From NCBI GenBank assembly GCA_021324115.1, contig JAJPJS010000027.1, forward strand, positions 1 to 64,000: a stretch of 64,000 nucleotides of DNA, written 5' to 3'. Origin of the DNA: Nitrososphaerota archaeon (GTDB taxonomy: Archaea > Thermoproteota > Nitrososphaeria > Conexivisphaerales > DTJL01). The notes beneath the pieces are model-generated. The model was not told where the DNA came from and did not search any database. It worked only from the letters and a program-made list of their open reading frames with translations. Shown here one piece after another: positions 38,630 to 47,298 of this stretch. Numbering within the stretch: position 1 is the stretch's first letter; the number at the start of each line of letters is the position of its first letter. The translations under genes and the position numbers were made by a program.

Positions 38630-38703
38630 GAATCTTGTTTAGGGAGGGGAAGCTATAAGCTCTGCTGATTTATCGAATCCAGATGCTTCTAATTTCACAA
38701 GTG

Positions 38704-38713
38704 TTTTTATATT
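38704..38713 (+). promoter_or_regulatory. TATA-like box for malate dehydrogenase
   Basis: TTTTTATATT is centred about 28 bases before the ATG at 38736, with no ribosome site in between. A leaderless mRNA is likely. Confidence 0.5.
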
Positions 38714-38735
38714 CTACACATTCGAATCCCATTAC

Positions 38736-39650
38736 ATGATCACGATAGTGGGAACAGGAAGGGTTGGGGGGTCAATAGCCTTCCATCTCGCACTGAGAGA
38801 ACTGGACGACATAATGCTGCTGGATATCGTGCCCAACCTGCCTCAGGGGGAGGCACTCGACTTCGCGCACATGTGCGCCACGCTAGGAATAGACGTCGAC
38901 GTGAGAGGCTCAAATGACTACAAGGACATGAATGGCTCGGATATCGTGGTGGTCCCTGCGGGTTTTGCAAGGAAGGCGGACATGACCAGGCTCGACCTGT
39001 TGAGGAAGAACGCAGATGTTATCAGGGCGGTTGGAAAAAATATAGCAGAGTATGCGCCTAACGCAAAGGTGATACTTACTACGAACCCCCTTGACGTCAT
39101 GACATACCTGATGGTCAAGGCAACAGGGTTTGACAGACACAGGGTGATGGGTTTCAGCGGTCCGCTTGATACTGGGAGGTTCAAGTACATGATTGCGAAG
39201 GAATTGGGCGTTTCGACATCGAGCATTCAGACGATGGTGATAGGGGAACATGGGGATTCCATGGTGCTGATGCCTCGGCTCACTACTGTTGGCGGGAAAC
39301 CTCTCACCGAACTCCTATCTCAGCAGCGTATAGGTGAGCTGATGGATGCCTCCAAGAAAGGAGGCGCCGAGATAATAAGGCTGAGGGGATGGTCTTCTTC
39401 CTACGCACCGGGTGCTGGGGTTGCCCAGATGGTGGAGTCCGTCATGAAGGACAGAAACCAGGTGATACCGACATCCGTTTATCTCCAGGGCGAATACGGA
39501 GTAAATGATCTGGCGATCGTGGTTCCAGCCGTTCTTGGCCGCAACGGAGTCGAAAAGGTGATAGAACTGCAACTGACAGAGGAAGAAAGAAACGCATTTG
39601 ATAAAAGCGTTCAGGTTCTGAAAGGAGCTGTTTCGCAGCTTCAACAGTAA
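38736..39650 (+). CDS. mdh: Malate dehydrogenase (LDH-like fold)
   Basis: NAD(P)-dependent malate/oxaloacetate interconversion in the citric acid cycle. Nucleotide site VGTGRVGGSIAFHL with Asp in MLLDIV (NAD preference), substrate loop FARKADMTRLDLL with the malate-selecting Arg, VILTTNPLDVMTYL, and the catalytic His in VIGEHGDSMV. 304 residues is usual. The neighbouring malic enzyme gene on the other strand can draw malate off to pyruvate. Confidence 0.95.
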   Translation: MITIVGTGRVGGSIAFHLALRELDDIMLLDIVPNLPQGEALDFAHMCATLGIDVDVRGSNDYKDMNGSDIVVVPAGFARKADMTRLDLLRKNADVIRAVGKNIAEYAPNAKVILTTNPLDVMTYLMVKATGFDRHRVMGFSGPLDTGRFKYMIAKELGVSTSSIQTMVIGEHGDSMVLMPRLTTVGGKPLTELLSQQRIGELMDASKKGGAEIIRLRGWSSSYAPGAGVAQMVESVMKDRNQVIPTSVYLQGEYGVNDLAIVVPAVLGRNGVEKVIELQLTEEERNAFDKSVQVLKGAVSQLQQ

Positions 39651-39675
39651 CTCGAACTTTGCAGCAATTAATCAG

Positions 39676-40167
39676 TCATTCGACAGGATGGCGGACGTAT
39701 GTATTCAGAATCGGTCTGAAACCCAGCTTTTCGTAAAAATCTGTGGATATCTTGTTCGCTGAGGGGAACTCGACCGTTACTATTCCACCATGGTCCTTTG
39801 CCTCCTTCATGACATAGTCAATCAGTTTCTGGCCATACTTATTTCGTCTGTACTCGGGCATCACGTAAAGGTCGACGATGTGTGCGTCTGACCTCGGTTC
39901 ATAGAATATGCGTTTTCTGAAATCCACTTTGATCACTCCAACAATCTTTGTTCCGTGCTGGGCCACAACCACGAGGCAATCGTCGGAATTTATTGCGTCC
40001 CTCACGTACTTTATGCCCACTGTGCTCGCATCTTCTGCCACCTTGTAAAGCGGGTCGAACTCTTCATTCAACCTCTTCAGCCGGAGTAGCAGATCCAGAA
40101 TCTTCTCGGCATCGGACTCCTTCGCCCTTCTCAGAATGACTTCCTGTTTTGACAATTTTCCAATCAA
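39676..40167 (-). CDS. GNAT-family N-acetyltransferase
   Basis: Acetyl-CoA-dependent acetyltransferase fold: VILRRAKESDAEKIL at the start, VDLYVMPEYRRNKYGQKLIDYV as the acetyl-CoA loop (a variant of R/Q-x-x-G-x-G/A with RRNKYG), then FYEKLGFRP at the end. 163 residues. The TTG start at 40167 lies three bases after the malic enzyme stop, so the two are one operon. The substrate is unknown. Confidence 0.87.
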   Translation of the reverse strand: MIGKLSKQEVILRRAKESDAEKILDLLLRLKRLNEEFDPLYKVAEDASTVGIKYVRDAINSDDCLVVVAQHGTKIVGVIKVDFRKRIFYEPRSDAHIVDLYVMPEYRRNKYGQKLIDYVMKEAKDHGGIVTVEFPSANKISTDFYEKLGFRPILNTYVRHPVE

Positions 40168-40170
40168 CTC

Positions 40171-41514
40171 CTACCCTGGAACATTCGGTATAAGGCCTTC
40201 CTTCATAAGTACTTTGACCTTATTTCTTGCAGATGAAATCTTTCTGTAGGCCATGTCCCTTAGCTCGGATTCACTCTTCGTCCTTCTCGCCAGATTCTGG
40301 GCAATAGCCTTCGTCCCAACCGCAGCTGCTTCATATGTGTAAAGCTCCCACTCATCCATCGTTGGAAGTATGTGCGTGTCTGTAAGTCCCCTAACCTCGG
40401 CGTAACTAGCAAGAGAATCGGCCGCAGCCAGACACATCTCGTCTGTGATAGAGCGTGCCCTCACATCAAGGGCGCCCCTGAACACCGCTGGGAACACGAG
40501 CGAATTATTGACCTGGTTCGGGAAGTCGGACCTGCCGGTGGCGACGGTGGCTGCGCCAGCGTTTTTGGCTTCACGAGGCCAGATTTCGGGTACAGGATTA
40601 GCAAGAGCGAACACAATCGACATCTTTGACATCTTTGAAACCCAATCGGGTTTTATGACCCCCGGACCCGGTGCAGCCGCTGAGATGCAGATGTCGGCCC
40701 CCTCTAGAGCTTCCTTGATACCTCCCTTCTTTCTTTCACCATTTGTCTCTATCGCGAGACTGTACTTCCAGGGGTTCCTGAGCTGCAGCTTATCGAGATC
40801 CTCTCTTTCAGGATGTAGTATGCCATGGGAATCGCACACGATCAGGGATTCCTTAGGAAGCCCCGAGAGAAACAGGAGCCGTGCCGTGGCCACGCTCGCC
40901 GCACCTGCTCCAACAAGCGCCACCTTGGATTCCTTCAGTTTTCGGGAAGTCAGATTCAACGCATTCTTCAGAGCGGCAATTGTCACAGTCGCCGTTCCCT
41001 GCTGGTCATCATGCCATACGGGAATAGTCGAGTCCTTCCTCAGCTGTTCGAGTACAGAAAAGCACTTTGGAGCTTCTATATCCTCAAGATTTATTCCTCC
41101 GAATGATGGCGAAAGGTAAAGCGCCGTTCTAACCAGCTCCTCCGCCGTCTCCGTTCCCACAACAATAGGGTATGCGTCCACCCCACCAAGATACTTGTAG
41201 AGAAGCGATTTTCCCTCCATGACGGGCAGTGCTGCGTAGGGACCCACCTTCCCCAGACCGAGCACCCTGCTGCCATCGGAAAGGATTGCGATCAGGTTAC
41301 CCCTGTTTGTGTATTCATAAGACAGGTCTGCGTCGTCGGCGATCGCGAGTGAGGGTTTTGCCACGCCTGGGGTGTACCAGACGGAAAAATCCTGAAACGA
41401 AGAAACGGGACATTTCAGCTCGACCTCTATCTTTCCCTTGTAGTATTCATGAAGCCTGAGAGACAGTTCTGAGGTTTTTTTGGTCTCAGCCTCCTCCTGG
41501 CTAACACTACTCAT
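40171..41514 (-). CDS. Malic enzyme (NAD(P)-dependent, short form)
   Basis: Oxidative decarboxylation of malate to pyruvate. VWYTPGVAKPS has the active-site Tyr, GLGKVGPYAALPVMEGK the catalytic Lys, EDIEAPKCF and HDDQQGTATV the metal ligands, and VALVGAGAASVATARLL the nucleotide site. About 447 residues, near the bacterial/archaeal short form with an extended C-terminus. I chose ATG 41514 rather than TTG 41535 because GGAG ends six bases before it. Confidence 0.94.
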   Translation of the reverse strand: MSSVSQEEAETKKTSELSLRLHEYYKGKIEVELKCPVSSFQDFSVWYTPGVAKPSLAIADDADLSYEYTNRGNLIAILSDGSRVLGLGKVGPYAALPVMEGKSLLYKYLGGVDAYPIVVGTETAEELVRTALYLSPSFGGINLEDIEAPKCFSVLEQLRKDSTIPVWHDDQQGTATVTIAALKNALNLTSRKLKESKVALVGAGAASVATARLLFLSGLPKESLIVCDSHGILHPEREDLDKLQLRNPWKYSLAIETNGERKKGGIKEALEGADICISAAAPGPGVIKPDWVSKMSKMSIVFALANPVPEIWPREAKNAGAATVATGRSDFPNQVNNSLVFPAVFRGALDVRARSITDEMCLAAADSLASYAEVRGLTDTHILPTMDEWELYTYEAAAVGTKAIAQNLARRTKSESELRDMAYRKISSARNKVKVLMKEGLIPNVPG

Positions 41515-41631
41515 GCTTACTCCTTCGAAGGACAAGCTCTTAACCCTACTTGCTGAATTTGAGTCGGATTCCGCGTAAATGCTGCAATATCCTTAAAATC
41601 ACTTCGAGTGGACGGCCGTAGATGGCCGGCC

Positions 41632-42807
41632 ATGCTCATATTCACTCTAGTGAAGGGTGTTCCTGCGAGGACAACAAATGTGGTCAGTGTGGGTGGCGTC
41701 CTGCGGAGAGAAGAAATGGACCTGGTCATGAACCCTCATGATTGGAAGGCCGTTGAAGCTGCAGATTATGTTCGAAGGGTGGTTGGTGGAAAGACTATCG
41801 CACTTACTATGGGACCGGATGCCAAGCTGGCCCCCATCTTGTCCAGACTTTATGATGCTGAGGTTTTTGGAGCAGATGAAGTGTACATACTGAGTGATAG
41901 GCTTATGGCGGGCGCGGATACTCTTGCCACTTCATACACAATAGGAAGAGGAATTCTAACGATCGTAGAAAAGCACACCAAAGCGCTCGAACAGTTGCTG
42001 GGTCTGGCTGAATCAGGCTCTCCGGATGAATGTCGAGCTCTGGCATCAAGATTGTATTCCGAGAATCTGTTGCCGAACAAGGTTTTCTCCACACTTCCTA
42101 CCGTCAGGGACAGTCTGATCGAGAAGTTTGTGTCCGGCAGGATTGGTAGACAGGATCTGCTTTCGGGTCTTCGCGAGGCCATCCAGGTAACGAATAATTT
42201 TGTCGTTGTATCGGGAATAAAGAGTACGGATGGTGAAACCGGTAGTGTTGGACCCCAGGTTGCTGAAGCACTTTCCGAGTCTCTTGGATTCGAGCTACCC
42301 CATGCCACATATGTCGATGATTTCGCGATCGTTCCGTCTAGCCTTACTATAACCTGTGAGAGAAAACTCGGTCGTCTGGTGCAGAAAATGGAGATGAAGG
42401 CTCCAGCAGTGCTGACCGTTTCCGCCGACTACTCGGCCAGGAGAAGTGACATTTCGAATCTACTTACTGTGAGGCTCATGAGTTTTAGAGGCAAGATGAG
42501 GGAGCCGAAAAAGCTGAATGCACAGGAAATAGGAGCAGAGACAGGAAGAATCGGTCTTGCTGGTTCCCCCACGATTGTGGGGCCAGGAATTGACATAGGA
42601 AAGCCGCCCGTGCAGAAAATAGTCAACAAATCTCTTGTCTTCTATGATGACGTTGATTCCATCACTTGGAACGATAGAACCTTTGGCCCGTTCCAAAAGG
42701 GGGATCTGGCGGAATCTCTTCCCAGCCAGCTGATCGAGGACCTGAAAAGTAAGGCAAAGGTCGGCGTTTTCACTCTGGATATGCTTGCAGAGGAGTTGTT
42801 CGTATGA
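41632..42807 (+). CDS. Electron transfer flavoprotein, beta subunit (FixA-like) with internal insert
   Basis: Subunit that binds AMP or an extra FAD and docks acyl-CoA dehydrogenases. FTLVKGVPART, NPHDWKAVEAADYVR, GADEVYILSDR and GADTLATSY are followed, after an insert of about 75 residues, by SGIKSTDGETGSVGPQVAEAL. Normal FixA/EtfB proteins have about 260 residues with no such insert; this one has 391. ATG 41632 follows a TTAAAAT box by about 37 bases. The alpha subunit start overlaps its stop, and fixCX completes the operon. Confidence 0.92.
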   Translation: MLIFTLVKGVPARTTNVVSVGGVLRREEMDLVMNPHDWKAVEAADYVRRVVGGKTIALTMGPDAKLAPILSRLYDAEVFGADEVYILSDRLMAGADTLATSYTIGRGILTIVEKHTKALEQLLGLAESGSPDECRALASRLYSENLLPNKVFSTLPTVRDSLIEKFVSGRIGRQDLLSGLREAIQVTNNFVVVSGIKSTDGETGSVGPQVAEALSESLGFELPHATYVDDFAIVPSSLTITCERKLGRLVQKMEMKAPAVLTVSADYSARRSDISNLLTVRLMSFRGKMREPKKLNAQEIGAETGRIGLAGSPTIVGPGIDIGKPPVQKIVNKSLVFYDDVDSITWNDRTFGPFQKGDLAESLPSQLIEDLKSKAKVGVFTLDMLAEELFV

Positions 42808-43901
42808 ATCAGACCGAGGAATACAGAGATGTCTGGGTGTACACTGCCACAGAAAAAGATGGTCTGCCAAAAAATTCGCAGGAAGTGATTGCTGCGGGAA
42901 GGATAGTCGCAGATAAGCTCGGTCAAAAGTTGGTTGCTGTGATGCTGGGTCCTTCTCTTGGCAGCTCGCCAAGGGAGGCCATTGAATTTGGAGCAGACAG
43001 GGTGCTCGCAATAGAAAATGAAGACCTAGAGGACATGCTGAATCTAAAGTATGTGGACCTGCTTCACCGACTTGCAGTTGAAAGAAGGCCGTACGCTTTC
43101 CTTTTTGTTGCGGATGAGTTGGGAAAGGATATAGCACCCAGGCTTGCTTATCGACTGAAAACGGGGCTTGCAACCGACAACATAGAACTGGACGTCGGAA
43201 GCTTCACCAATCCGAGAGCAAACGAAACATACAAAGATCTGGTGATTCAGATCAGACCGGATTTCGGGACACGGGTTGCGAAGATATTTACGCCCAAGAA
43301 CAGGCCACAGATGGCTACAATAAGGCCGGGAAATTTCAAGCCACTTACACGTGACTCTTCAAGGAAAGGAGAAATAGAACAACTTCGGCTTCAGGTGAAT
43401 GATGATTATGGTGCTAGGGTGACGGCACTTGCAGAGATGCCTCCTCCGAAAGTAGACCTGAGAGGAGCAAATGTGGTGATAAGCCTGGGTCTGGGGATCC
43501 TGAAGGACGGGAAGGGTCAGCCCAGAGATCCCAGAACTGCATTGCAAATGGCGGAAGAGCTCAAAAGGGAAATCGAAAGAAGATACGGCATAAAGGCCGA
43601 GATAGGAGTCTCCAGGGCGCTTCTGTACGCCGAGCTCAAGGAGCTGGAAGGATTAATCTCGGTCGAGAACCAAGTGGGTCAGACCGGTGCAACAGTGAGT
43701 CCGGATGTATACATCGCCCTTGGAATAAGCGGTGCGGTGCAGCATGTGGTTGGAATGCGCAGGTCGAAGAAGATAGTGGCGGTCAACACGGACCCCAGGG
43801 CACCAATATTTCAGATTGCCCACTACCCGATAGTCGGGGACCTCTACGAAGTTCTTCCGGAAATTCTGGAGAGGGTGAGGAGCATTGGAAGGAAGAATTG
43901 A
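42804..43901 (+). CDS. Electron transfer flavoprotein, alpha subunit (FixB-like)
   Basis: FAD-binding ETF subunit. The C-terminal half has the FAD domain: VISLGLGILKD, GVSRALLYAEL, NQVGQTGATVSPDVYIALGISGAVQH and the final AVNTDPRAPIFQIAHYPIVGD. 365 residues. The usual GGRGV stretch reads SLGLG here. ATG overlaps the beta stop by four bases; the Fix oxidoreductase starts inside its 3' end. Confidence 0.94.
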   Translation: MNQTEEYRDVWVYTATEKDGLPKNSQEVIAAGRIVADKLGQKLVAVMLGPSLGSSPREAIEFGADRVLAIENEDLEDMLNLKYVDLLHRLAVERRPYAFLFVADELGKDIAPRLAYRLKTGLATDNIELDVGSFTNPRANETYKDLVIQIRPDFGTRVAKIFTPKNRPQMATIRPGNFKPLTRDSSRKGEIEQLRLQVNDDYGARVTALAEMPPPKVDLRGANVVISLGLGILKDGKGQPRDPRTALQMAEELKREIERRYGIKAEIGVSRALLYAELKELEGLISVENQVGQTGATVSPDVYIALGISGAVQHVVGMRRSKKIVAVNTDPRAPIFQIAHYPIVGDLYEVLPEILERVRSIGRKN

Positions 43902-45579
43902 CTCGGAAGTAATAGTGGTGGGAGCGGGTCCCGCAGGTTCGGCCTGCGCTATCTCATTGGCCCGGAAGGGGGTCGACGTCCTCCTTCTCGAAAAAGCAAG
44001 AATCCCTGGAGAAAGGAATGTAACAGGGGGGGTGCTCTACGGAGAATATCTGAAGGGTTACGGGCTGGTCGACCTTGTGCCAGAGTTCGAAAAGGAAGCG
44101 CCATTGCAAAGAAAAGTTAGCAGGCACGATCTCTACGTTCTCTCAAATCAATCTTCAACCGGTCAATACAAGTACTACAAAATGACGAAAGATTCGCTCC
44201 CGTCGCGGATGGGGTTGTTCAACCTAGACTTTGGAACGGACCACGACTACACTGTTCTCAAAAGAGACTTTGATAGATGGCTTGCTCTGAAGGCTGCTGA
44301 AGAGGGGGCGATGCTGGCCACCTCCACGACTGTTGAAGACCTTATTCTTGAGGATGGAAGGGTGGTGGGAGTCAGGACCACTCACGAGGACCTGCGCTCG
44401 AAACTGGTTGTGGATTGCTCGGGGGTAACATCCACACTGGTCGATAGGGCATCCCTCAGGAAACCGCTGCGCCCCTTTCAGGTGTACCATGGTATCAAGC
44501 ATGTGTATAAAATGACGGGGGAAGTGATAGAGAAGAGGTTTGGCCTCAAACCGGGTGAGGGTGAAGCTAGGTTCTACCTTGGCGATTTTATGAAGGGAAT
44601 ATCAGGGGGCGCCTTCCTATACACCAATAAGGATACAATTTCGATAGGACTTGTTCTGACGCTCAGCTCATTCGTCAAGGGAGCCACTACGAAGTTCGAT
44701 AGGGTAGGGAAACCACTAAACATCCTCGAAGATTTCGAGAGGCACCCAATGCTGGCCGAACTGCTTGAATCTGCGGAACTCGTGGAATATTCTGCCCATA
44801 ACATACCCAGAAGTCACACATGCATACTCGAAACTCCGTACATGCCCGGCCTGCTTGTTGCGGGTGATGCGCTAGGCTCATTTGTCAAGATCGGGGCGCT
44901 AATCGATGGCATGAGGAGGGCAATTGCCAGCGGGATAATGGCCTCCGAAACCTATATTCATGCTAATGAAAAGGGGAATTTCGGCCTTACTGAACTTGAA
45001 GATTACAGGGAAAGGCTTTCGCCCATATATGGTGATGTGAATCGTGCCTCAAGTGATAGTCAGATATCCGAGAGCTCTCTTGCCTACAGGTACCTTCCAC
45101 GCTTACTTTTCAGTACGGGTCTCCTGTGCAAGACCGGGACGGCCAAGGTGGTCCATATAGTCGAAAGGTCGGACTCGATTCAGCAGGTGCAACTCAGGAC
45201 AGGTCTGCTTCAGTATGATGAGGACGAAAATTACAGTCACATAAAAGTGGACGAAGAAAAATGTTCGAGGGCCGCGATGAAGCCCTGGGTGCCCGCATGC
45301 CCCGTCAACTGCTATACGTTGCTGACGAAGAAGGGAGTATTCGCTTCTTTCCATGACCTCTACATCTACAACAAGAAAAGTCTGGGAGGCGACCCTGACT
45401 CCTCTGAATTCGACAGAGCTGCTTACAATCAGACTTTAAGAGACATAGCTGAAGGCAGCCTGAGATTTGATCATGTAGCCTGCGTTGCCTGCGGGACGTG
45501 CGGAGTCATAGGACCCAAGGACATGGTTGAATTCGGTCATGAAAGGGATGGTCATGGGGTAAGGTACAGGTACGGATGA
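43885..45579 (+). CDS. FixC-FixX fusion: ETF-quinone oxidoreductase with ferredoxin-like domain
   Basis: Residues 1 to about 450 are the FixC flavoprotein (VVGAGPAGSACAISLARKG for FAD, GERNVTGGVLYG, and LVAGDALG). From about 465 the FixX part follows, with KCSRAAMKPWVPACPVNCY and, near the end, CVACGTCG, cysteines for an iron-sulfur cluster. FixC and FixX are separate genes in most organisms. The protein would take electrons from the ETF and pass them to quinone at the membrane. It starts at TTG 43885, 17 bases inside the alpha gene. Confidence 0.93.
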   Translation: MEGRIDSEVIVVGAGPAGSACAISLARKGVDVLLLEKARIPGERNVTGGVLYGEYLKGYGLVDLVPEFEKEAPLQRKVSRHDLYVLSNQSSTGQYKYYKMTKDSLPSRMGLFNLDFGTDHDYTVLKRDFDRWLALKAAEEGAMLATSTTVEDLILEDGRVVGVRTTHEDLRSKLVVDCSGVTSTLVDRASLRKPLRPFQVYHGIKHVYKMTGEVIEKRFGLKPGEGEARFYLGDFMKGISGGAFLYTNKDTISIGLVLTLSSFVKGATTKFDRVGKPLNILEDFERHPMLAELLESAELVEYSAHNIPRSHTCILETPYMPGLLVAGDALGSFVKIGALIDGMRRAIASGIMASETYIHANEKGNFGLTELEDYRERLSPIYGDVNRASSDSQISESSLAYRYLPRLLFSTGLLCKTGTAKVVHIVERSDSIQQVQLRTGLLQYDEDENYSHIKVDEEKCSRAAMKPWVPACPVNCYTLLTKKGVFASFHDLYIYNKKSLGGDPDSSEFDRAAYNQTLRDIAEGSLRFDHVACVACGTCGVIGPKDMVEFGHERDGHGVRYRYG

Positions 45580-45835
45580 TATAATTACGTCCGTCCGCGA
45601 TATTCTTGCCCTAGTGCGGAACTAAGTCACTAAGAGTATTGATTCTCTGATCCCCCGGTCTGAAGTTAAGGAGGGTCTGGACAGAATGCATACTGCCATG
45701 AATCTGCTTCTATATCTAGACCAAGTATAATCATCTCGAGATAGACAGCATTTTGAAATTTAGAATGTGGGGTGCTAACTAGACAGGTAAAGACAAAGAA
45801 AGCGAGCTAACGCCTTTTCGGAGTAATAATATAGT

Positions 45836-46444
45836 TTAGACCCTGGCCTTGGAAAGTCTGGAGTCAACATCTGACCAGTTCACCACATTCCACCAGTTGT
45901 CCACGTATTTTCCTCTATCATTCATGTAGTCAAGATAGTACGCATGCTCCCAGACATCCAAGCCAAGAAGTATCGTCATCTGGGCCAGATGCATAAAGTT
46001 CTGCTTTTCGACCTGAGTGAGTACAAGTTGCCCTGTTTCTCTATCGTATAGGAGAAGTGCCCACCCGCTGCCCTCCACAGTCTTTGCCGCATCGCTGAAT
46101 TGGGCCTTGAATTTGTCGAATCCACCGAAATCCCTGGTTATGAGATCTCCGAGGGACCCGCCGGGGTTGCCGCCTCCCTTCCCGGCTGGCGCCATGTTTG
46201 GCCAGAATATACTGTGGAGGATGTGGCCGTCGACGTTAAAACTGAAGTCTCTCAATACCGCCCTTACATCTATTTGAATCTCGCCCTTCCTTGCCTTTTC
46301 GAGCTTATCCAGCGCCGCGTTGGCACCATTAACGTACGCAGCATGATGCTTGTCGTGGTGAAGCATCATGATCTTTTCGGAAATGTATGGCTGGAGAGCA
46401 TCGTATTTGTAGGGCAGAGGTGGAAGTGAATAATGATTCGCCAT
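45836..46444 (-). CDS. sod: Superoxide dismutase, Fe/Mn type
   Basis: 202 residues starting at ATG 46444 (MANHYSLPPLPYKYDALQPY). Metal ligands are visible: the His in MMLHHDKHHAAYV, the His in GHILHSIFW, and Asp and His in DVWEHAYYLDY. A longer open frame reaches 46669 but those 75 residues are unlike any SOD. Gln in TVEGSGWALL is replaced at the position used to tell Fe from Mn forms, so I do not assign the metal. The divergent Nudix gene lies 130 bases away. Confidence 0.96.
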   Translation of the reverse strand: MANHYSLPPLPYKYDALQPYISEKIMMLHHDKHHAAYVNGANAALDKLEKARKGEIQIDVRAVLRDFSFNVDGHILHSIFWPNMAPAGKGGGNPGGSLGDLITRDFGGFDKFKAQFSDAAKTVEGSGWALLLYDRETGQLVLTQVEKQNFMHLAQMTILLGLDVWEHAYYLDYMNDRGKYVDNWWNVVNWSDVDSRLSKARV

Positions 46445-46574
46445 GGTCGGGCTATTACTCCAATCACTTAAAAAATTTCCCCACGTTTCAACCGTTTGAG
46501 AAGTTGCTGCGTAGAACAGGCTTTTATCTTCGGCGGACCGCGCCTCGCTGGTGGAAACGCAGCTGAGCTTCATT

Positions 46575-47135
46575 ATGACAGAAAATGAGCTTAAACGCAG
46601 GCTGAGGTTTCTCCATCCGATGAACGATGTCGAGAAAGGTAGAGGTCCCGAAGATGCAGCCGTAATCATGCTACTGAAAATCGAGGGGGGAAAACTATTC
46701 GTCCTCTTTGAGAAGAGGGCACGGAAGGCTGGCGACAGATGGTCTGGTCAGATCGCGTTTCCCGGTGGCAGATTCAAGCAGGTAGACGGAACGCTTGACA
46801 AAACTGCTTGCCGAGAATTCAGGGAAGAGACGGGAGCTGACGTATGTTCATCGGAAGAGCTGATAGGGTTTATGGATAAGGTTTCTCCGATGAATGTGCC
46901 CATGATTTCGGTGACACCATTCATCTGTCTAACTACACATCAATTACATTTTACACCAAACGAAGAGGTCGAATCACTTTTCTGGGCTGACATATTGAAT
47001 GTTCATTATGAGGAAGCCGATGTCAGGTCGGGTGTGAATACCCTCAGGTGGCGGGCGCTTGTGTATGAGGGTAATGTGGTCTGGGGAATGACGCAGCGGA
47101 TCATAGAGGGCTTCATTCAAAAACTGATCACTTGA
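46575..47135 (+). CDS. Nudix hydrolase (CoA pyrophosphatase-like)
   Basis: 186 residues. RWSGQIAFPGGRF is the CoA pyrophosphatase (NudL-type) lead-in, and the Nudix box continues with TACREFREETGAD, giving the metal-binding RE..EE.G. The first Glu of the box is missing, but an Asp lies close by (VDGTLD). Probably cleaves CoA or a related dinucleotide. ATG 46575 follows ACTT-rich sequence; an upstream ATG at 46551 adds eight residues and is less likely. Confidence 0.87.
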   Translation: MTENELKRRLRFLHPMNDVEKGRGPEDAAVIMLLKIEGGKLFVLFEKRARKAGDRWSGQIAFPGGRFKQVDGTLDKTACREFREETGADVCSSEELIGFMDKVSPMNVPMISVTPFICLTTHQLHFTPNEEVESLFWADILNVHYEEADVRSGVNTLRWRALVYEGNVVWGMTQRIIEGFIQKLIT

Positions 47136-47298
47136 GATTCACTTTCATGCAGAGGCGAATGTGTCAAGACTAAACACATTGGACCAATTCATGCACAACA
47201 TCGTAGGAGGGCAAACACCTGATGGTCTGCCAACCTCTATCTGATACAATGCTCCGCAAACCGTATTAGACCCGTTAGGGGCGAGCCATCGAGCGGCA

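Noticed and set aside
45640-45690. CTGAAGTTAAG in a GC-rich context, reminiscent of the 5S rRNA core
   Set aside because: The terminal helix and the other 5S helices cannot be formed from the flanking sequence, so it is probably coincidence in the gap between the Fix and SOD genes.
46445-46669. 75-residue N-terminal extension of superoxide dismutase
   Set aside because: Not like any SOD or signal peptide, and it would run across the divergent Nudix gene start; the ATG at 46444 gives the standard protein.
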